A stretch of 64,000 nt of DNA from Victivallaceae bacterium (GCA_028709805.1 JAQUTL010000002.1:81284-145283), one strand, 5' to 3'; shown: positions 7,731 through 17,069, numbered from the stretch's first letter. Translations and numbers: made by a program. Notes: generated from the letters alone by a model not told the origin.

Positions 7731-9716
7731 ATGTACAGATATATTTTGAGATATTACATTGATCCGGGATTCCGGGAAATCGAACGCCGGGACGAACTGG
7801 CTGACTTCTGTGTGAGCAGCGCGATCGACGAAGTCATGCTGTTCCTTAATCCCGAGGAGCTGTTCCGCGGCTGGCTGGATGACGCGGAACTTGAAGTTTG
7901 GCTCGAATCGGCCGAAGCGACTGCGGCGGCGCTGCGGGAAAAGGGGATAGCCGTCAGCGTCAACCCGTGGACGACGCTGGTGCATCTGGCGCGCGGCCGC
8001 TCATTCGGTGAGGTCGGGCGCGACTTCACTCCGATGGTCGGCGAGACCGGCGCGGTGTCGGATATAACCGCGTGTCCGCTGTGTTCAAAATGGCAGGATT
8101 GGCTGTGCCGCGAATTTGCCCGGATCGCCGGGCGGCTTGAACCGGAGGCAATCTGGATTGAAGACGACTGGCGGCTTCACAATCATGAGGCGTCGATGAA
8201 TTACGGCGGCTGTTTCTGCCGTCTGCATCTGGAAAAATTCGCCCGGCTTGCCGGAGTTGAAACGGTGACGCGGGAGGAAATATTGAAGAATATTCTGGCG
8301 CCGGGCGAGCCGCATCCGTGGCGCAAACTGTGGCTTCGGGTCTGCCGGGAGTCGCTGCTTGAACCGGCGCGGCGGCTGCGCGCGGCGGTGCCGTCCGCTG
8401 TCAAACTGGCGCTGATGAGCTCGTCTCCCGACGTGCACGCGTCGGAAGGGCGGGACTGGAAGGCGTTGCAGCATGCCTTTGCACCGTCCGGCGATTTCCT
8501 GTGCCGTCCGCATCTGCCGCCGTACACGGAGGGGAGGGCGCTGCAGACGCTGCCGTCGGTCACCCGGCTCACCATTGCAAACTACGACCGTCCGCTGAAG
8601 ATTTATCCTGAGCTGGAGAATTCGCCGCGCTGCGGCCGCTACAGCAAGAGCGCCGCGTATTCGGCGTGGGAGATATTGACCAGTGTCTGTTACGGGTCGT
8701 CCGGCATCACCATAAATCATTACGACATGATGGGCAATGGAATCGCGCTTGATCCGGGGTTCGGCGGCATGCTTGAAAAAATCAAACCGAGGCTGAATCT
8801 GGTGACAGCGCTTAAATTGGATGACCGCGACTCAATCGGGATTGATGTTCTGTTCAAGCCGAATTTTTCCGAGACGGTTCACACCGGCTCCGGCCGCTCG
8901 ATGACCGAGCTTTACGGCAATGCCGCGCAGCTTGGCGACACGTTGACCACGCTGGGATTTTCCATTCGTTTTGTCACCGCGCCGACGGCCGGGAGGCTGA
9001 CCGCGCTGTGCGGGCAGACGGTCCGCGCATTGTCCGACGACGAGTTGCGGATGGTTTTTTCCTCACCTTGTCTGATCGATGCGGAGACTGCCGCAATCAT
9101 GGTCGAACGTTCACTTGGCGGTCTGATCGGCGTTTCCTCCTGCGACTGGATATTCCAGGAGGAGTCCGGATTCGCCTATGAGGAGACATCGGCCGGCCGG
9201 CGGATGTGCGCCCAGCGCTGCTCGACCCGCATCCTCAGGATGACGCCGGAAAAGACGGCGGAATCCGTGTCGAGGATACACCGCTTTGACGGATCGGTTC
9301 TGGCGCCTGGAATGGTGCTGTATAAAAACCGGCTCGGCGGAAAAGTGGCGGCCATGGCGTATCCGGTCGGCGGAGCACAGTTCTTCATGGCCTATTTTTC
9401 GGTCTTCCGGCAGGAGTTTATGCTGGAGGTGTTTAAGCGACTGTCGCCGGAAGATGTTGTCTGTGCGCTCGGCGCTCCGCTGCTGGCTTATCTGGTTCGG
9501 AGCGGGCGGGGATGGTTCGCCGGCGTGGTCAATCCCTGTCTTGATCCGGCGGAGGGAGTTTCGCTGCTTCTGCCGTCCGGCGTGGTCGGGAGGGTGCGTC
9601 GCGCCGGAGCAGATGGCGTCTGGCATGACGCGGCGGTTGCGATTGCGGACGGCAGGATGGATTTTTCAACGGTGATTCCGCCGCTTGACGGCGAATTCAT
9701 CTATATTGCGGAGTGA
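7731..9716 (+). CDS. Putative TIM-barrel glycoside hydrolase (GH42-like architecture), unclassified
   Basis: A 661-residue cytoplasmic protein with no signal peptide. The N-terminal half looks like a (beta/alpha)8 barrel: strand-loop patterns with an acidic WIEDDWRLHNH motif near residue 140, a likely catalytic region, and a later SGITINHYDMMGNG strand. The middle (about residues 370-500) resembles the glutamine-amidotransferase-like trimerisation domain of GH42-type beta-galactosidases, with a CLIDAETAAIMVERSLGGLI segment. A small beta-rich C-terminal domain ends the protein. Such architectures are common in Lentisphaerota, but I cannot place it in a numbered family or name a substrate. Confidence 0.55.
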   Translation: MYRYILRYYIDPGFREIERRDELADFCVSSAIDEVMLFLNPEELFRGWLDDAELEVWLESAEATAAALREKGIAVSVNPWTTLVHLARGRSFGEVGRDFTPMVGETGAVSDITACPLCSKWQDWLCREFARIAGRLEPEAIWIEDDWRLHNHEASMNYGGCFCRLHLEKFARLAGVETVTREEILKNILAPGEPHPWRKLWLRVCRESLLEPARRLRAAVPSAVKLALMSSSPDVHASEGRDWKALQHAFAPSGDFLCRPHLPPYTEGRALQTLPSVTRLTIANYDRPLKIYPELENSPRCGRYSKSAAYSAWEILTSVCYGSSGITINHYDMMGNGIALDPGFGGMLEKIKPRLNLVTALKLDDRDSIGIDVLFKPNFSETVHTGSGRSMTELYGNAAQLGDTLTTLGFSIRFVTAPTAGRLTALCGQTVRALSDDELRMVFSSPCLIDAETAAIMVERSLGGLIGVSSCDWIFQEESGFAYEETSAGRRMCAQRCSTRILRMTPEKTAESVSRIHRFDGSVLAPGMVLYKNRLGGKVAAMAYPVGGAQFFMAYFSVFRQEFMLEVFKRLSPEDVVCALGAPLLAYLVRSGRGWFAGVVNPCLDPAEGVSLLLPSGVVGRVRRAGADGVWHDAAVAIADGRMDFSTVIPPLDGEFIYIAE

Positions 9717-9796
9717 TTGTTCATGATGGCGGCGTGACGGCGCGTCATGATGCGGTATGATTTTTTCCAGAAGTCTGTAAACTAAGGAGCCGGGTT

Positions 9797-11308
9797 ATGG
9801 CGAACAAGGACAGATTGACAACGGCGGCCGGGATTCCGGTTCAGAACGATCAGGCCAGCATCACCACCGGAGAGAAGGGGTCATACACTCTTCTTCAGGA
9901 TCAGCACCTGATCGAAAAGCTTGCGCATTTTGACCGCGAACGTATTCCTGAACGCGTGGTGCATGCCAAAGGCGCGGGAGCGTTCGGTTATTTTGAGGTG
10001 ACACGCGATCTCAGCCGCTACACCTGTGCAAAATTGTTCGGTGAAGTCGGCAAACGCACCGAGTTGGCGGTTCGCTTCTCCACGGTCGGCGGCGAGCGCG
10101 GTTCGGCCGACTCTGCCCGTGATCCGCGCGGTTTTGCCGTCAAACTTTACACCGGGGACGGCAACTACGATATTGTCGGCAACAACACTCCGGTGTTTTT
10201 CATCCGCGACGCGATCAAGTTTCCCGACTTTATCCACACCCAGAAGCGCAACCCTGCCACCAATCTGCCGGACCCGAACATGGTGTGGGATTTCCTTTCG
10301 CTTACACCGGAGTCGCTGCATCAGGTCACCATTCTGTTTTCCGACCGCGGCACGCCTAAGAACTATCGGGAGAATGACGGGCATTCCAGTCACACTTTCA
10401 TGTGGTACAACAAGCGCGGCGAACACTTCTGGATCAAGTATCACTTCAAGGCCGACCTCGGCTTTCACACGCTTACTTCGGCCGAGGCGCACCGGCTTGC
10501 CTCCACCGATCCCGACCACGCCACCCGCGACCTGCATGACGCGATTGCCGCCGGCAACTATCCGTCATGGACGCTTTATGTGCAGATCATGACGCCGGAG
10601 CAGGCGAAGAGCTATAAATTCGACCCGTTCGACGTTACCAAAGTGTGGTATCATTCGGACTTTCCGCTGATCGAACTGGGGAAGATGGTGCTGAACCGCA
10701 ATCCGACAAATTATTTTGCCGAAGTCGAGCAGATCGCGTTCTGTCCCGGCAATTTTGTTCCCGGCGTCGGCCCGTCGCCGGACAAGCTGCTTCAGGGGCG
10801 GCTCTTCGCCTACGGCGACACCCAGCGCTGGCGGCTCGGAGCCAATTTCCAGCAGATACCGGTCAACATGCCGCGCTGTCAGTTGCACACCAATCAGCGT
10901 GACGGCATGAGCCAGCATCAGTCCGTCGGCGGACCGAACTACTGGCCGAACTCGCTTGGCTCGGCGGTGCCGGATTCAACGGTCGAAGCGCCGCCCGCCC
11001 TTGAGATTCAGGCGGTGATCGACCGGCACACCCAGGAGGGCGAGGAGGTCGATTTCATTCAGCCGGGCGAACTTTACCGCAGGGTCCTGGACGATGTCGG
11101 CCGGGCGCATCTGATCTCCAACATTGCGGAAAGTCTCGGCGGCGCCGCTGAAAATCTGCGCTGCCGTCAGGCCGCGTTGTTTTACAAGGCCGACCCGGAC
11201 TACGGACTGCGGGTCGCCGAAGCTGTCAATATCGATCCTGATAAAGTAAGGAAACTGGCGGCGATGAGCCAGCGCGACCGGGCGGCCGCAACGCCTTTCG
11301 CCGGATAA
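9797..11308 (+). CDS. katA: Catalase (monofunctional, haem)
   Basis: A 503-residue small-subunit catalase converting hydrogen peroxide to water and oxygen. Visible landmarks are RIPERVVHAKGAGAFG (active-site His), RFSTVGGERGSADSARDPRG, the distal Asn region in NNTPVFFIRD, and the proximal haem-ligand motif RLFAYGDTQRWRLG. AAGGAG precedes the ATG. The next gene begins three bases after its stop, so the DUF454-pseudopilin fusion is probably expressed with it. In an organism carrying hydG this would be an oxygen-defence enzyme. Confidence 0.97.
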   Translation: MANKDRLTTAAGIPVQNDQASITTGEKGSYTLLQDQHLIEKLAHFDRERIPERVVHAKGAGAFGYFEVTRDLSRYTCAKLFGEVGKRTELAVRFSTVGGERGSADSARDPRGFAVKLYTGDGNYDIVGNNTPVFFIRDAIKFPDFIHTQKRNPATNLPDPNMVWDFLSLTPESLHQVTILFSDRGTPKNYRENDGHSSHTFMWYNKRGEHFWIKYHFKADLGFHTLTSAEAHRLASTDPDHATRDLHDAIAAGNYPSWTLYVQIMTPEQAKSYKFDPFDVTKVWYHSDFPLIELGKMVLNRNPTNYFAEVEQIAFCPGNFVPGVGPSPDKLLQGRLFAYGDTQRWRLGANFQQIPVNMPRCQLHTNQRDGMSQHQSVGGPNYWPNSLGSAVPDSTVEAPPALEIQAVIDRHTQEGEEVDFIQPGELYRRVLDDVGRAHLISNIAESLGGAAENLRCRQAALFYKADPDYGLRVAEAVNIDPDKVRKLAAMSQRDRAAATPFAG

Positions 11309-11311
11309 TTA

Positions 11312-12367
11312 ATGAAAAGACTCTGGTTCTGCCTCGGCTGGCTGTGCGTGACGCTCGGTGTGATCGGGATTTTTCTGCCGGTCATGCCGACCACGCCGTT
11401 CATGCTTGCCGCGGCATTCTGCTTCGGGCGCAGTTCGCCCCGTTTCTACCGGTGGCTGCGCTCGAATCGGTATCTTGACTCATATATTGAGAATTACCGT
11501 TCCGGCTCCGGCGTGCCGTGCTCGATAATCCGCAACAGTCTGCTGTTTTTGTGGGCGGCGTTGATGGCGTCCGCATTGATATGGGACAATCCGTGGTATC
11601 GGGGCGGACTTGTGCTGGTCGGCATATGCGTCACCGTCCATTTGCTGTGTCTGAAGCGGTCGCCGCGCGAGCCGCTGAGATTCACACTGGTGGAACTGCT
11701 GGTCTCCATGGGAGTGATCGCGGTGCTGGCGTCAATGCTGCTGCCGGCGCTCTCCCGTGCGCGGTCGATGGCGCTGCGCGCGTCCTGCGCCGCCAATTTA
11801 CGGCAGATCGGGCTGGCAATCGACCTCTACGCCGGAGACAACCGCGACTTCATTCCCGACACATGGAACCGTTACTGGGGCAGCAGTCTGCCGATTGTCC
11901 GGATGCGCGGCGGAATTACGTTCGGGTTGGGTAAACTGATCGAGAAATACGGAATAGCTCCGGAAATGTTCGGCTGTCCGGCCGGTATTTCGCGGTCGCC
12001 GGAGTATGTCCGCAGCGCCTGGCTTTCCGGCGGCGTCGCCCAGACCGCCTATCTTTACCGCGAAACCGACGCCGGCTTTATGGCAAAAAAAAATCATATC
12101 GACAATTCCGGCAAAGCTCTGGTAATGGATTTCTGCTGCATTTCCGGTACCGGCGACCCGATCACCGCCCATAATTACGAGTCGGTCAACGTCCTGTTCA
12201 ATGACGGCCATGTTGCGGCAAAACGGAACACGCCGGCGCCGAATGAGTTTTACACCGTGGAAACTTCCGCTGCTTCAACCGGAGTTCCCCCCTGCGCCGT
12301 TCAATGGTTTCACGCCGACGGAACGTTGCCTGAGGGCGAAACCGTCATTCCCTCCGACAACGAATAA
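11312..12367 (+). CDS. DUF454 (YbaN-like) membrane domain fused to a type II pseudopilin
   Basis: One open frame of 351 residues holds two normally separate proteins. Residues 1-113 match the DUF454/YbaN inner-membrane family ([16 protein letters not shown] at 16-30, then two transmembrane helices at about 72-110). Residues 121 onward begin a prepilin-like segment: cleavage site R123/F124, the motif FTLVELL with conserved Glu128, a 20-residue hydrophobic helix ending in LLPALSRAR, then a globular domain with AANLRQIG and a late NVLFNDGH element, as in planctomycete and Lentisphaerota pseudopilins. There is no Shine-Dalgarno or ATG at the junction. It follows katA by 3 bp. Either a true fusion or a sequencing/assembly join. 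Confidence 0.75.
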   Translation: MKRLWFCLGWLCVTLGVIGIFLPVMPTTPFMLAAAFCFGRSSPRFYRWLRSNRYLDSYIENYRSGSGVPCSIIRNSLLFLWAALMASALIWDNPWYRGGLVLVGICVTVHLLCLKRSPREPLRFTLVELLVSMGVIAVLASMLLPALSRARSMALRASCAANLRQIGLAIDLYAGDNRDFIPDTWNRYWGSSLPIVRMRGGITFGLGKLIEKYGIAPEMFGCPAGISRSPEYVRSAWLSGGVAQTAYLYRETDAGFMAKKNHIDNSGKALVMDFCCISGTGDPITAHNYESVNVLFNDGHVAAKRNTPAPNEFYTVETSAASTGVPPCAVQWFHADGTLPEGETVIPSDNE

Positions 12368-12401
12368 ACGCGGTTGGCGAGCGATAAAAACGCTTTGAAA
12401 A

Positions 12402-12998
12402 TCAGTTTTTGCCGCCGACAGCGAACAGATATTTGAGGGCGAGTTCCCGCAGCATCTGCGCGTCGTTGACGATGGCGGGATGGTCCGGCAGCTGTTCGCG
12501 CACATTTCCGGCGATAGTTCCGGCATCGACGACAATCCTCCGCAGCAGCGCTTTCTTTAATCCGGCCGCGCCGTCGTCGCCGTCAAGCTCAAGCAGATTG
12601 TAAATGCGCGACAGCATCTTGCCGTAGAGCGCCGCAGTGTGCAGCGACTGCTCCACCGGCAGCGTCAGCACGCTGACCGCATTCCATTCGCGCACCGCCC
12701 GCTCCGCTCTGGCGAAAAGTTCAAAACCGGAGCGTGACCGGAGATCGGCGGCGATTTCGTCCTCGTTCATGGCGTCGGTTTCGTCGTCATCGCCCTCCCA
12801 GCGCCCCGGCGCCGGCAACTGCCAGTTTCCGCCGTGAGCAGGGGCCAATTCTTTTTGCGCCTGAAGTTTGCGGTAAATCGCCTCGTCCTCTCCGGGCATA
12901 TCAAGATAGCGCGGCAGGGTTTTGAAGTATCCGTCGATTCTCAATTCGTCGCGTTTTATCTCGCGTTCCCAGTCATATTCATTCCATTCGGGAAACAT
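12402..12998 (-). CDS. Conserved-looking protein of unknown function, last gene of the srkA-nadD-rsfS operon
   Basis: A 198-residue soluble protein, acidic in the middle (WEGDDDETDAMNEDE near residues 67-80) and predicted mostly helical in the C-terminal half. No signal peptide, membrane segment or catalytic motif is visible, and I do not recognise a family. It starts 17 bp after the rsfS stop, so it should be cotranscribed with rsfS and nadD. Confidence 0.65.
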   Translation of the reverse strand: MFPEWNEYDWEREIKRDELRIDGYFKTLPRYLDMPGEDEAIYRKLQAQKELAPAHGGNWQLPAPGRWEGDDDETDAMNEDEIAADLRSRSGFELFARAERAVREWNAVSVLTLPVEQSLHTAALYGKMLSRIYNLLELDGDDGAAGLKKALLRRIVVDAGTIAGNVREQLPDHPAIVNDAQMLRELALKYLFAVGGKN

Positions 12999-13015
12999 TG
13001 CGCAGAATGGCTACC

Positions 13016-13408
13016 TCAGTTTTCCGGCCGCATGGCTTCAATGGTCTGTCTGGCCTCGTCGGTCGGCGCGTCGCCCCACAGCTTTTCCAGCTGATAGCGG
13101 TCGCGGATTTCCGGAGTCATGACGTGGACAAGCACCGTGCCGAAGTCGATCAGCACCCAGCCGGACGCCGCTTCGCCTTCAACCGACAGAGGCCTGGCCT
13201 GAAGCCGTTCGCGCACTCCGCGCTCGACATGGCTCTGGATCGCGGCCAGCTGCGTGGTGGAATTGGCCGAACAGATCACGAAATAGTCAGCGATGAAAGT
13301 GATCGCTCCGACCTCCATGATTACGATGTTTTCCGCCTTTCGCTCCTCCGCCAGCAGTTTACAGGTCTCCGCCAGCAGCAGACGTTTGCTTTCAAGTGAT
13401 TCAGTCAA
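13016..13408 (-). CDS. rsfS: Ribosomal silencing factor RsfS
   Basis: A 130-residue RsfS/Iojap protein, which binds L14 of the large ribosomal subunit and blocks subunit joining during starvation. The family core is present: ADYFVICSANSTTQLAAI, then EGEAASGWVLIDFGTVLVHVM and YQLEKLW near the C-terminus. It overlaps the 3' end of nadD by 8 bp, the order commonly seen in bacteria (nadD-rsfS). Confidence 0.96.
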   Translation of the reverse strand: MTESLESKRLLLAETCKLLAEERKAENIVIMEVGAITFIADYFVICSANSTTQLAAIQSHVERGVRERLQARPLSVEGEAASGWVLIDFGTVLVHVMTPEIRDRYQLEKLWGDAPTDEARQTIEAMRPEN

Positions 13409-14042
13409 TTTTATCTCCTTTTTTCCGGTATAAACCGGACTTCATTATATATTCAAAAACTTCTGTATTAATACTATTGTCCGTGTTTTGGCCTTTTTCC
13501 AGACCGCGTCTGATTTTTGTCGAAGAAATATCGAACAGCGGCACGGCGGCGAGCAGCCCGGAGCGCAGTTTTTCGGTTTCCTCCGCGCTCCAGTGTTTGC
13601 GCAGCTCGGCGGCACTGTCCGGTTCGCCGGGGCGCGGATATGACACCACCGGATACTTCGCCAGCAGCTCTTTAGCACGGTGCCACTGATGAAACGTGGC
13701 GAGCATGTCGCCGCCGATCAGCAGCAGAAAACGGCGGGAGGGATATTTTTCCTCCAATTTTGCCAATACGTCGATGGTGTACGAGGGGGCGAGGGCAAAC
13801 TCGGATTCGTCGGCGCAGACGCGGAGTCCGGCATGGCCTTCGCACGCCAGCTCCGTCATGCGCAAACGGTCGGAGAACGGCGACAGCCTGCGGTGTTTGT
13901 GCGGCGGCACCCATGCCGGAGCCAGCCACACTTCGTCGGCAAGTCCGGCGGCGACGGCGGCGTCCGCCAGCGCAATATGTCCGGCGTGCGGCGGGTCGAA
14001 GCTGCCGCCGAAGTAGGCGGTTTTAATTTTCAGATCAGCCAT
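13401..14042 (-). CDS. nadD: Nicotinate-nucleotide adenylyltransferase
   Basis: A 213-residue NadD, joining ATP and nicotinate mononucleotide to deamido-NAD in NAD synthesis. The nucleotidyltransferase signature GGSFDPPHAGH lies at residues 12-22, the WVPPHK substrate loop at about 44-49 and the SSTKIR (ISSTxIR) motif near residue 175. The ATG has GGAG upstream and overlaps the end of the kinase gene by 13 bp; rsfS overlaps its own end. Confidence 0.96.
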   Translation of the reverse strand: MADLKIKTAYFGGSFDPPHAGHIALADAAVAAGLADEVWLAPAWVPPHKHRRLSPFSDRLRMTELACEGHAGLRVCADESEFALAPSYTIDVLAKLEEKYPSRRFLLLIGGDMLATFHQWHRAKELLAKYPVVSYPRPGEPDSAAELRKHWSAEETEKLRSGLLAAVPLFDISSTKIRRGLEKGQNTDNSINTEVFEYIMKSGLYRKKGDKID

Positions 14043-15100
14043 GATGTTTCTCCGTCGTCTTCGTCATCGTCTCCGGCTTCGCCGCATTTTCCGTCATCGT
14101 CCGGACCGTCCGCCAGCAGATGCAGCTGCGCGGCAAGTTCGGAGAGTTCATTGCGCCAGAACTCCGGCGTTCCCCAGTCGGGATATACGCGGTCGAACAT
14201 AAAGTCTTTTTTCTGTTTGGCGCACCAGTCAAGATAATAAAACATCCGCATGGCCCGCAGACTTTCCAGCAACTCTGGTTCGGCGGCGTCAAGCTCGCGC
14301 AGTTCGCGGTATCCGGCGGTCAGCCGCTCAAGTTCGGCTCCGCATTTAAAGGCGCTGTCCGGCAGCAGCATCCAAAGATCCTGCGCCGCAGGAGCCACGG
14401 CCATGTCATCGAAGTCGATCAGCGTCAGGCCTTCGCCGGGCCGGTCGATAATGTTTCCGGAGTGCAGATCGCCGTGAACCGCCAGAAGTTCAACGCCTTC
14501 CATTTCCGGCGAAGCAGTCTCAATCAGTTCCAGCGCGATTCTTTCCAGCTCGTTTTTGACCCGGACCGGAATAAACGGCATGGCCAGCAGATCGTTCAGC
14601 GCCGCGCGGGTGGAGCGTTCCGGTGTCAGCACCGGACGGTTCGCCACCTGCGGCAGTTTTTCGCCGGCCAGATGCAGTCTGGCGACAAGCCGGCCGAGCC
14701 GCCGCCAGTTTTCCGGCGTTTCCGGCTCGAATCTTCTCCCGGCTTTCTTGGGATACAGGGCAAACCAAATGCCCTCCGCGCATTCACCGAGCGTTCCGCC
14801 GGATTTCAGTTCAAGCGGCGCCACCACCGGCAGCTCGTCGGCAACGCAGGCGGCCATGAACTCGTGCTCTTCGGCGAGCGCCGCCTTGCTCCAGCGTCCT
14901 GGCCGGTAGAACTTTGCCACCACCGCAGTGCCGTCAATTTTGCGCAGTTCGTAAACCCGGTTGATGTAGCTTGGAAACGGGATGGTCACCGGCATGAAGC
15001 GACAGCCCAGCGCGGTCTCCGCCGCCGCCACCACCGCTTCCGGCGACAGCGTGGAAAAACCGTCCGGCATAACCGGAGCAGCGGTGGTTGCACCCGTCAT
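14030..15100 (-). CDS. srkA: SrkA/RdoA-like protein kinase (APH fold)
   Basis: A 356-residue protein of the SrkA (YihE) stress-response kinase family, with aminoglycoside phosphotransferase fold. It shows the N-lobe lysine in VVAKFYRPGRW, the catalytic loop VHGDLHSGNII and the metal-binding IDFDDMA. The C-terminal end has a long acidic tail (DGPDDDGKCGEAGDDDEDDGE) not usual for the E. coli protein. ATG 15100 has GGAG eight bases upstream; an in-frame GTG at 15109 is the alternative. First gene of the operon with nadD and rsfS. Confidence 0.88.
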   Translation of the reverse strand: MTGATTAAPVMPDGFSTLSPEAVVAAAETALGCRFMPVTIPFPSYINRVYELRKIDGTAVVAKFYRPGRWSKAALAEEHEFMAACVADELPVVAPLELKSGGTLGECAEGIWFALYPKKAGRRFEPETPENWRRLGRLVARLHLAGEKLPQVANRPVLTPERSTRAALNDLLAMPFIPVRVKNELERIALELIETASPEMEGVELLAVHGDLHSGNIIDRPGEGLTLIDFDDMAVAPAAQDLWMLLPDSAFKCGAELERLTAGYRELRELDAAEPELLESLRAMRMFYYLDWCAKQKKDFMFDRVYPDWGTPEFWRNELSELAAQLHLLADGPDDDGKCGEAGDDDEDDGETSWLI

Positions 15101-15189
15101 CCGTCGCACTCCGTTTCCATGCTGACAACCCCCGCACCCCGCTCGGCAGACATTTGTCTGACCGTCCGGCGGTTCTCAAATCCCGGATG

Positions 15190-15232
15190 TATAAAATAAA
15201 ACAGCGGAACCATGGTCACCCCGGCTCCGCTG
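15190..15232 (-). terminator. Rho-independent terminator of the small basic protein gene
   Basis: On the minus strand a 10-bp stem (CAGCGGAGCC / GGTTCCGCTG, one G-U pair) is followed by TTTTATTTTATA. Confidence 0.75.
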
Positions 15233-15249
15233 CTTTCCGCCTTGTTCAC

Positions 15250-15402
15250 TCAGTCGATCGGCTTGGTTTTGGGAAGACCGAAGAATTTTTCCTCGGCGAT
15301 TCGTTTGTCGGCGCGGAGCATATCGATGCGCTCATAACGCTTCATGACGTTGCGCTTCTTGCGGATCTTGCCGCCGACCCGCAGACTCGGATGTTGTGAC
15401 AT
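15250..15402 (-). CDS. PVC-superphylum signature small basic protein
   Basis: A 50-residue protein with 15 Lys/Arg residues. Its core, KIRKKRNVMKRYERIDMLR, and its end, FFGLPKTKP, match the layout of the small basic protein family described as a signature of Planctomycetes, Verrucomicrobia, Chlamydiae and Lentisphaerae, thought to bind nucleic acid. ATG 15402 is preceded by GCGAGGT seven bases upstream, and the gene has its own terminator. Assignment is from remembered family features; the role is not known. It stands alone, between srkA and the divergent nucleotidase gene. Confidence 0.8.
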   Translation of the reverse strand: MSQHPSLRVGGKIRKKRNVMKRYERIDMLRADKRIAEEKFFGLPKTKPID

Positions 15403-15552
15403 TTTATTACCTCGCTATGTTAATTTTGTTTTGCTTGCAAATCATATTGGTGCTTTTAATATTACCTGATTTTCACAATATTCAAGATTTTGTTGTGAAA
15501 AAAACGGTTTTTTCTGGTAAAAATGCAAAAATGCGTTCAATTAATAAGCAAT

Positions 15553-16917
15553 ATGAGAAACATCAATATCATCTGGACGTTTTTCGCGTCGGTTCTGTTG
15601 TCCGGCGCGGAGATAACGGTGCTGCACACCACCGACACCCACGGCGCACTGTCGGCGACGCCGGAGACCGCTTCGGTGTTCGCCGCCAATACGGTTCCCG
15701 GGAAAACGTTGATTATCGACTGCGGCGATTTGATTCAGGGCACTTATGACGCGCAGACTGACCGCGGTGCGGCGGCGGTGGCCGCGTTGAACGCGCTGGG
15801 ATTCGACGTGTGGACGGCCGGTAATCACGATCTGGACTTCGGACTTGAGACGTATCTGTCCCGGGTGAAGGAGTTTCGCGGCGCGGCCTTGGCCGGGAAT
15901 TGGAAATTGAACGGCAAGCCGTCCGCCGCTTGGCGGATGTTTGAGTTTGACGGTGTGAAAGTCGCGGTGATCGGCATGGGGCGCGAGGATCAGAACGTGC
16001 GGTCATACCATCCCGGATTCAGCGTAGACTGCGAATCGGAAGCGGCGGCGTTGGCCCGGATCGTGCCGGAGGTTAAGGCGGCTGGCGCTGCGGTAATCAT
16101 TTTGGCGCGGCACGCGGGGAATTATGACCGGACCGGGAGCCTTTGGGCGCTTGCCGCACAGTTTCCGGACATCGATCTGGTGCTGGGCGGCCATACGCAT
16201 CAGGAAGAGCCGGGGGAGGCGTCGGCCAATGTTTTTTACGCGCAGGCGGGGAGTCATGCCGGGTGGCTTGGCGTGGTCAGAATCGAGGTTGACGATGCGT
16301 CCGGCCGGGTGACGCAGATTTCCGGGCGTCTGGTCGGATTGCCGGCGGCGCCGCCGGTGACGGACGAGTCGAAACTTGTTGTTGAATTGCCGACCCGGCT
16401 GATAACTCCGGTTCGGCGCACTGCGAACAATCTTCTATGCTGGACCGCGGCGGCGGCGATGCGCGATCTGACCGGAGCGGACGCGGCGTTCTATGGCGGA
16501 CGCGCCGGCGGCTTGGATTATCCGGCGCGGGTGACGGAGCGGGTGTTGTTCGGGATGTTTCCCTACAGTGATGAAGTCGGAGTTGCGGAGCTGACCGGCG
16601 CGGAATTGACGGCGGTGCTTCAGGAGCATTTGAACGAGTTTGGCGACGCGCCGTATTCGCTGAGTGTGGACGGGGTGCGGGTTATGGCTGACGGCGAGTT
16701 GAAAATAACGCAGATATTTCCGATCCGGGAGAAATATGTTGTTGCGTTTACGAGTTTTGCCGCGATTGGCGCGAACGGCAAATTTTCGCCGGTCACGGGG
16801 TTTCGGTCAACCGGAGTGTCGCTGCGCGACGCGGTGGGGCGTTATCTCGCCGCCGGAAAATTTTGTCCGGCGACCGGCTGGCTTGAAATGAAAAAGCAAA
16901 AAAACACAAAAAAGTAG
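15553..16917 (+). CDS. Secreted 5'-nucleotidase / metallophosphoesterase
   Basis: About 454 residues with a signal peptide (MRNINIIWTFFASVLLSGA), then the calcineurin-like metallophosphatase core: VLHTTDTHGAL (D-x-H), IIDCGDLIQGTYDA (GD), TAGNHDLDFG (GNHD), an ILARHAG strand and DLVLGGHTHQE (GHxH). The C-terminal part (about residues 270-440) matches the 5'-nucleotidase C-terminal substrate domain, including LFGMFPYSDEV and the ELTGAELTAVLQE motif. It should dephosphorylate nucleotides in the periplasm. An in-frame ATG at 15523 adds ten residues; neither start has a strong Shine-Dalgarno. The A/T-rich region 15403-15522 upstream presumably holds divergent promoters, but I could not fix one. 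Confidence 0.9.
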   Translation: MRNINIIWTFFASVLLSGAEITVLHTTDTHGALSATPETASVFAANTVPGKTLIIDCGDLIQGTYDAQTDRGAAAVAALNALGFDVWTAGNHDLDFGLETYLSRVKEFRGAALAGNWKLNGKPSAAWRMFEFDGVKVAVIGMGREDQNVRSYHPGFSVDCESEAAALARIVPEVKAAGAAVIILARHAGNYDRTGSLWALAAQFPDIDLVLGGHTHQEEPGEASANVFYAQAGSHAGWLGVVRIEVDDASGRVTQISGRLVGLPAAPPVTDESKLVVELPTRLITPVRRTANNLLCWTAAAAMRDLTGADAAFYGGRAGGLDYPARVTERVLFGMFPYSDEVGVAELTGAELTAVLQEHLNEFGDAPYSLSVDGVRVMADGELKITQIFPIREKYVVAFTSFAAIGANGKFSPVTGFRSTGVSLRDAVGRYLAAGKFCPATGWLEMKKQKNTKK

Positions 16918-16927
16918 TATTTTGAAC

Positions 16928-16955
16928 TTGATGAATCAAAAAAACGGGCTATGTT
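16928..16955 (+). promoter_or_regulatory. Possible promoter of tRNA-Ser
   Basis: TTGATG (16928-16933), 16 bp, TATGTT (16950-16955), placing transcription start about 18 bp before the tRNA. Confidence 0.4.
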
Positions 16956-16979
16956 AATAGCAACACGCATCATTGGTGC

Positions 16980-17069
16980 GGAGAGGTGGCTGAGTGGTCG
17001 AAAGCAACGGTTTGCTAAACCGTCGTAGGGGTAACTCTACCGCGAGTTCAAATCTCGCCCTCTCCGCCA
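16980..17069 (+). tRNA. tRNA-Ser(GCU)
   Basis: A 90-nt class II tRNA with a long variable arm, a perfect 7-bp acceptor stem (GGAGAGG/CCTCTCC), anticodon loop TTGCTAA giving anticodon GCU (reads AGC/AGU), a GTTCAAATC T-loop and an encoded 3' CCA. A short T-run follows immediately. Confidence 0.96.
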
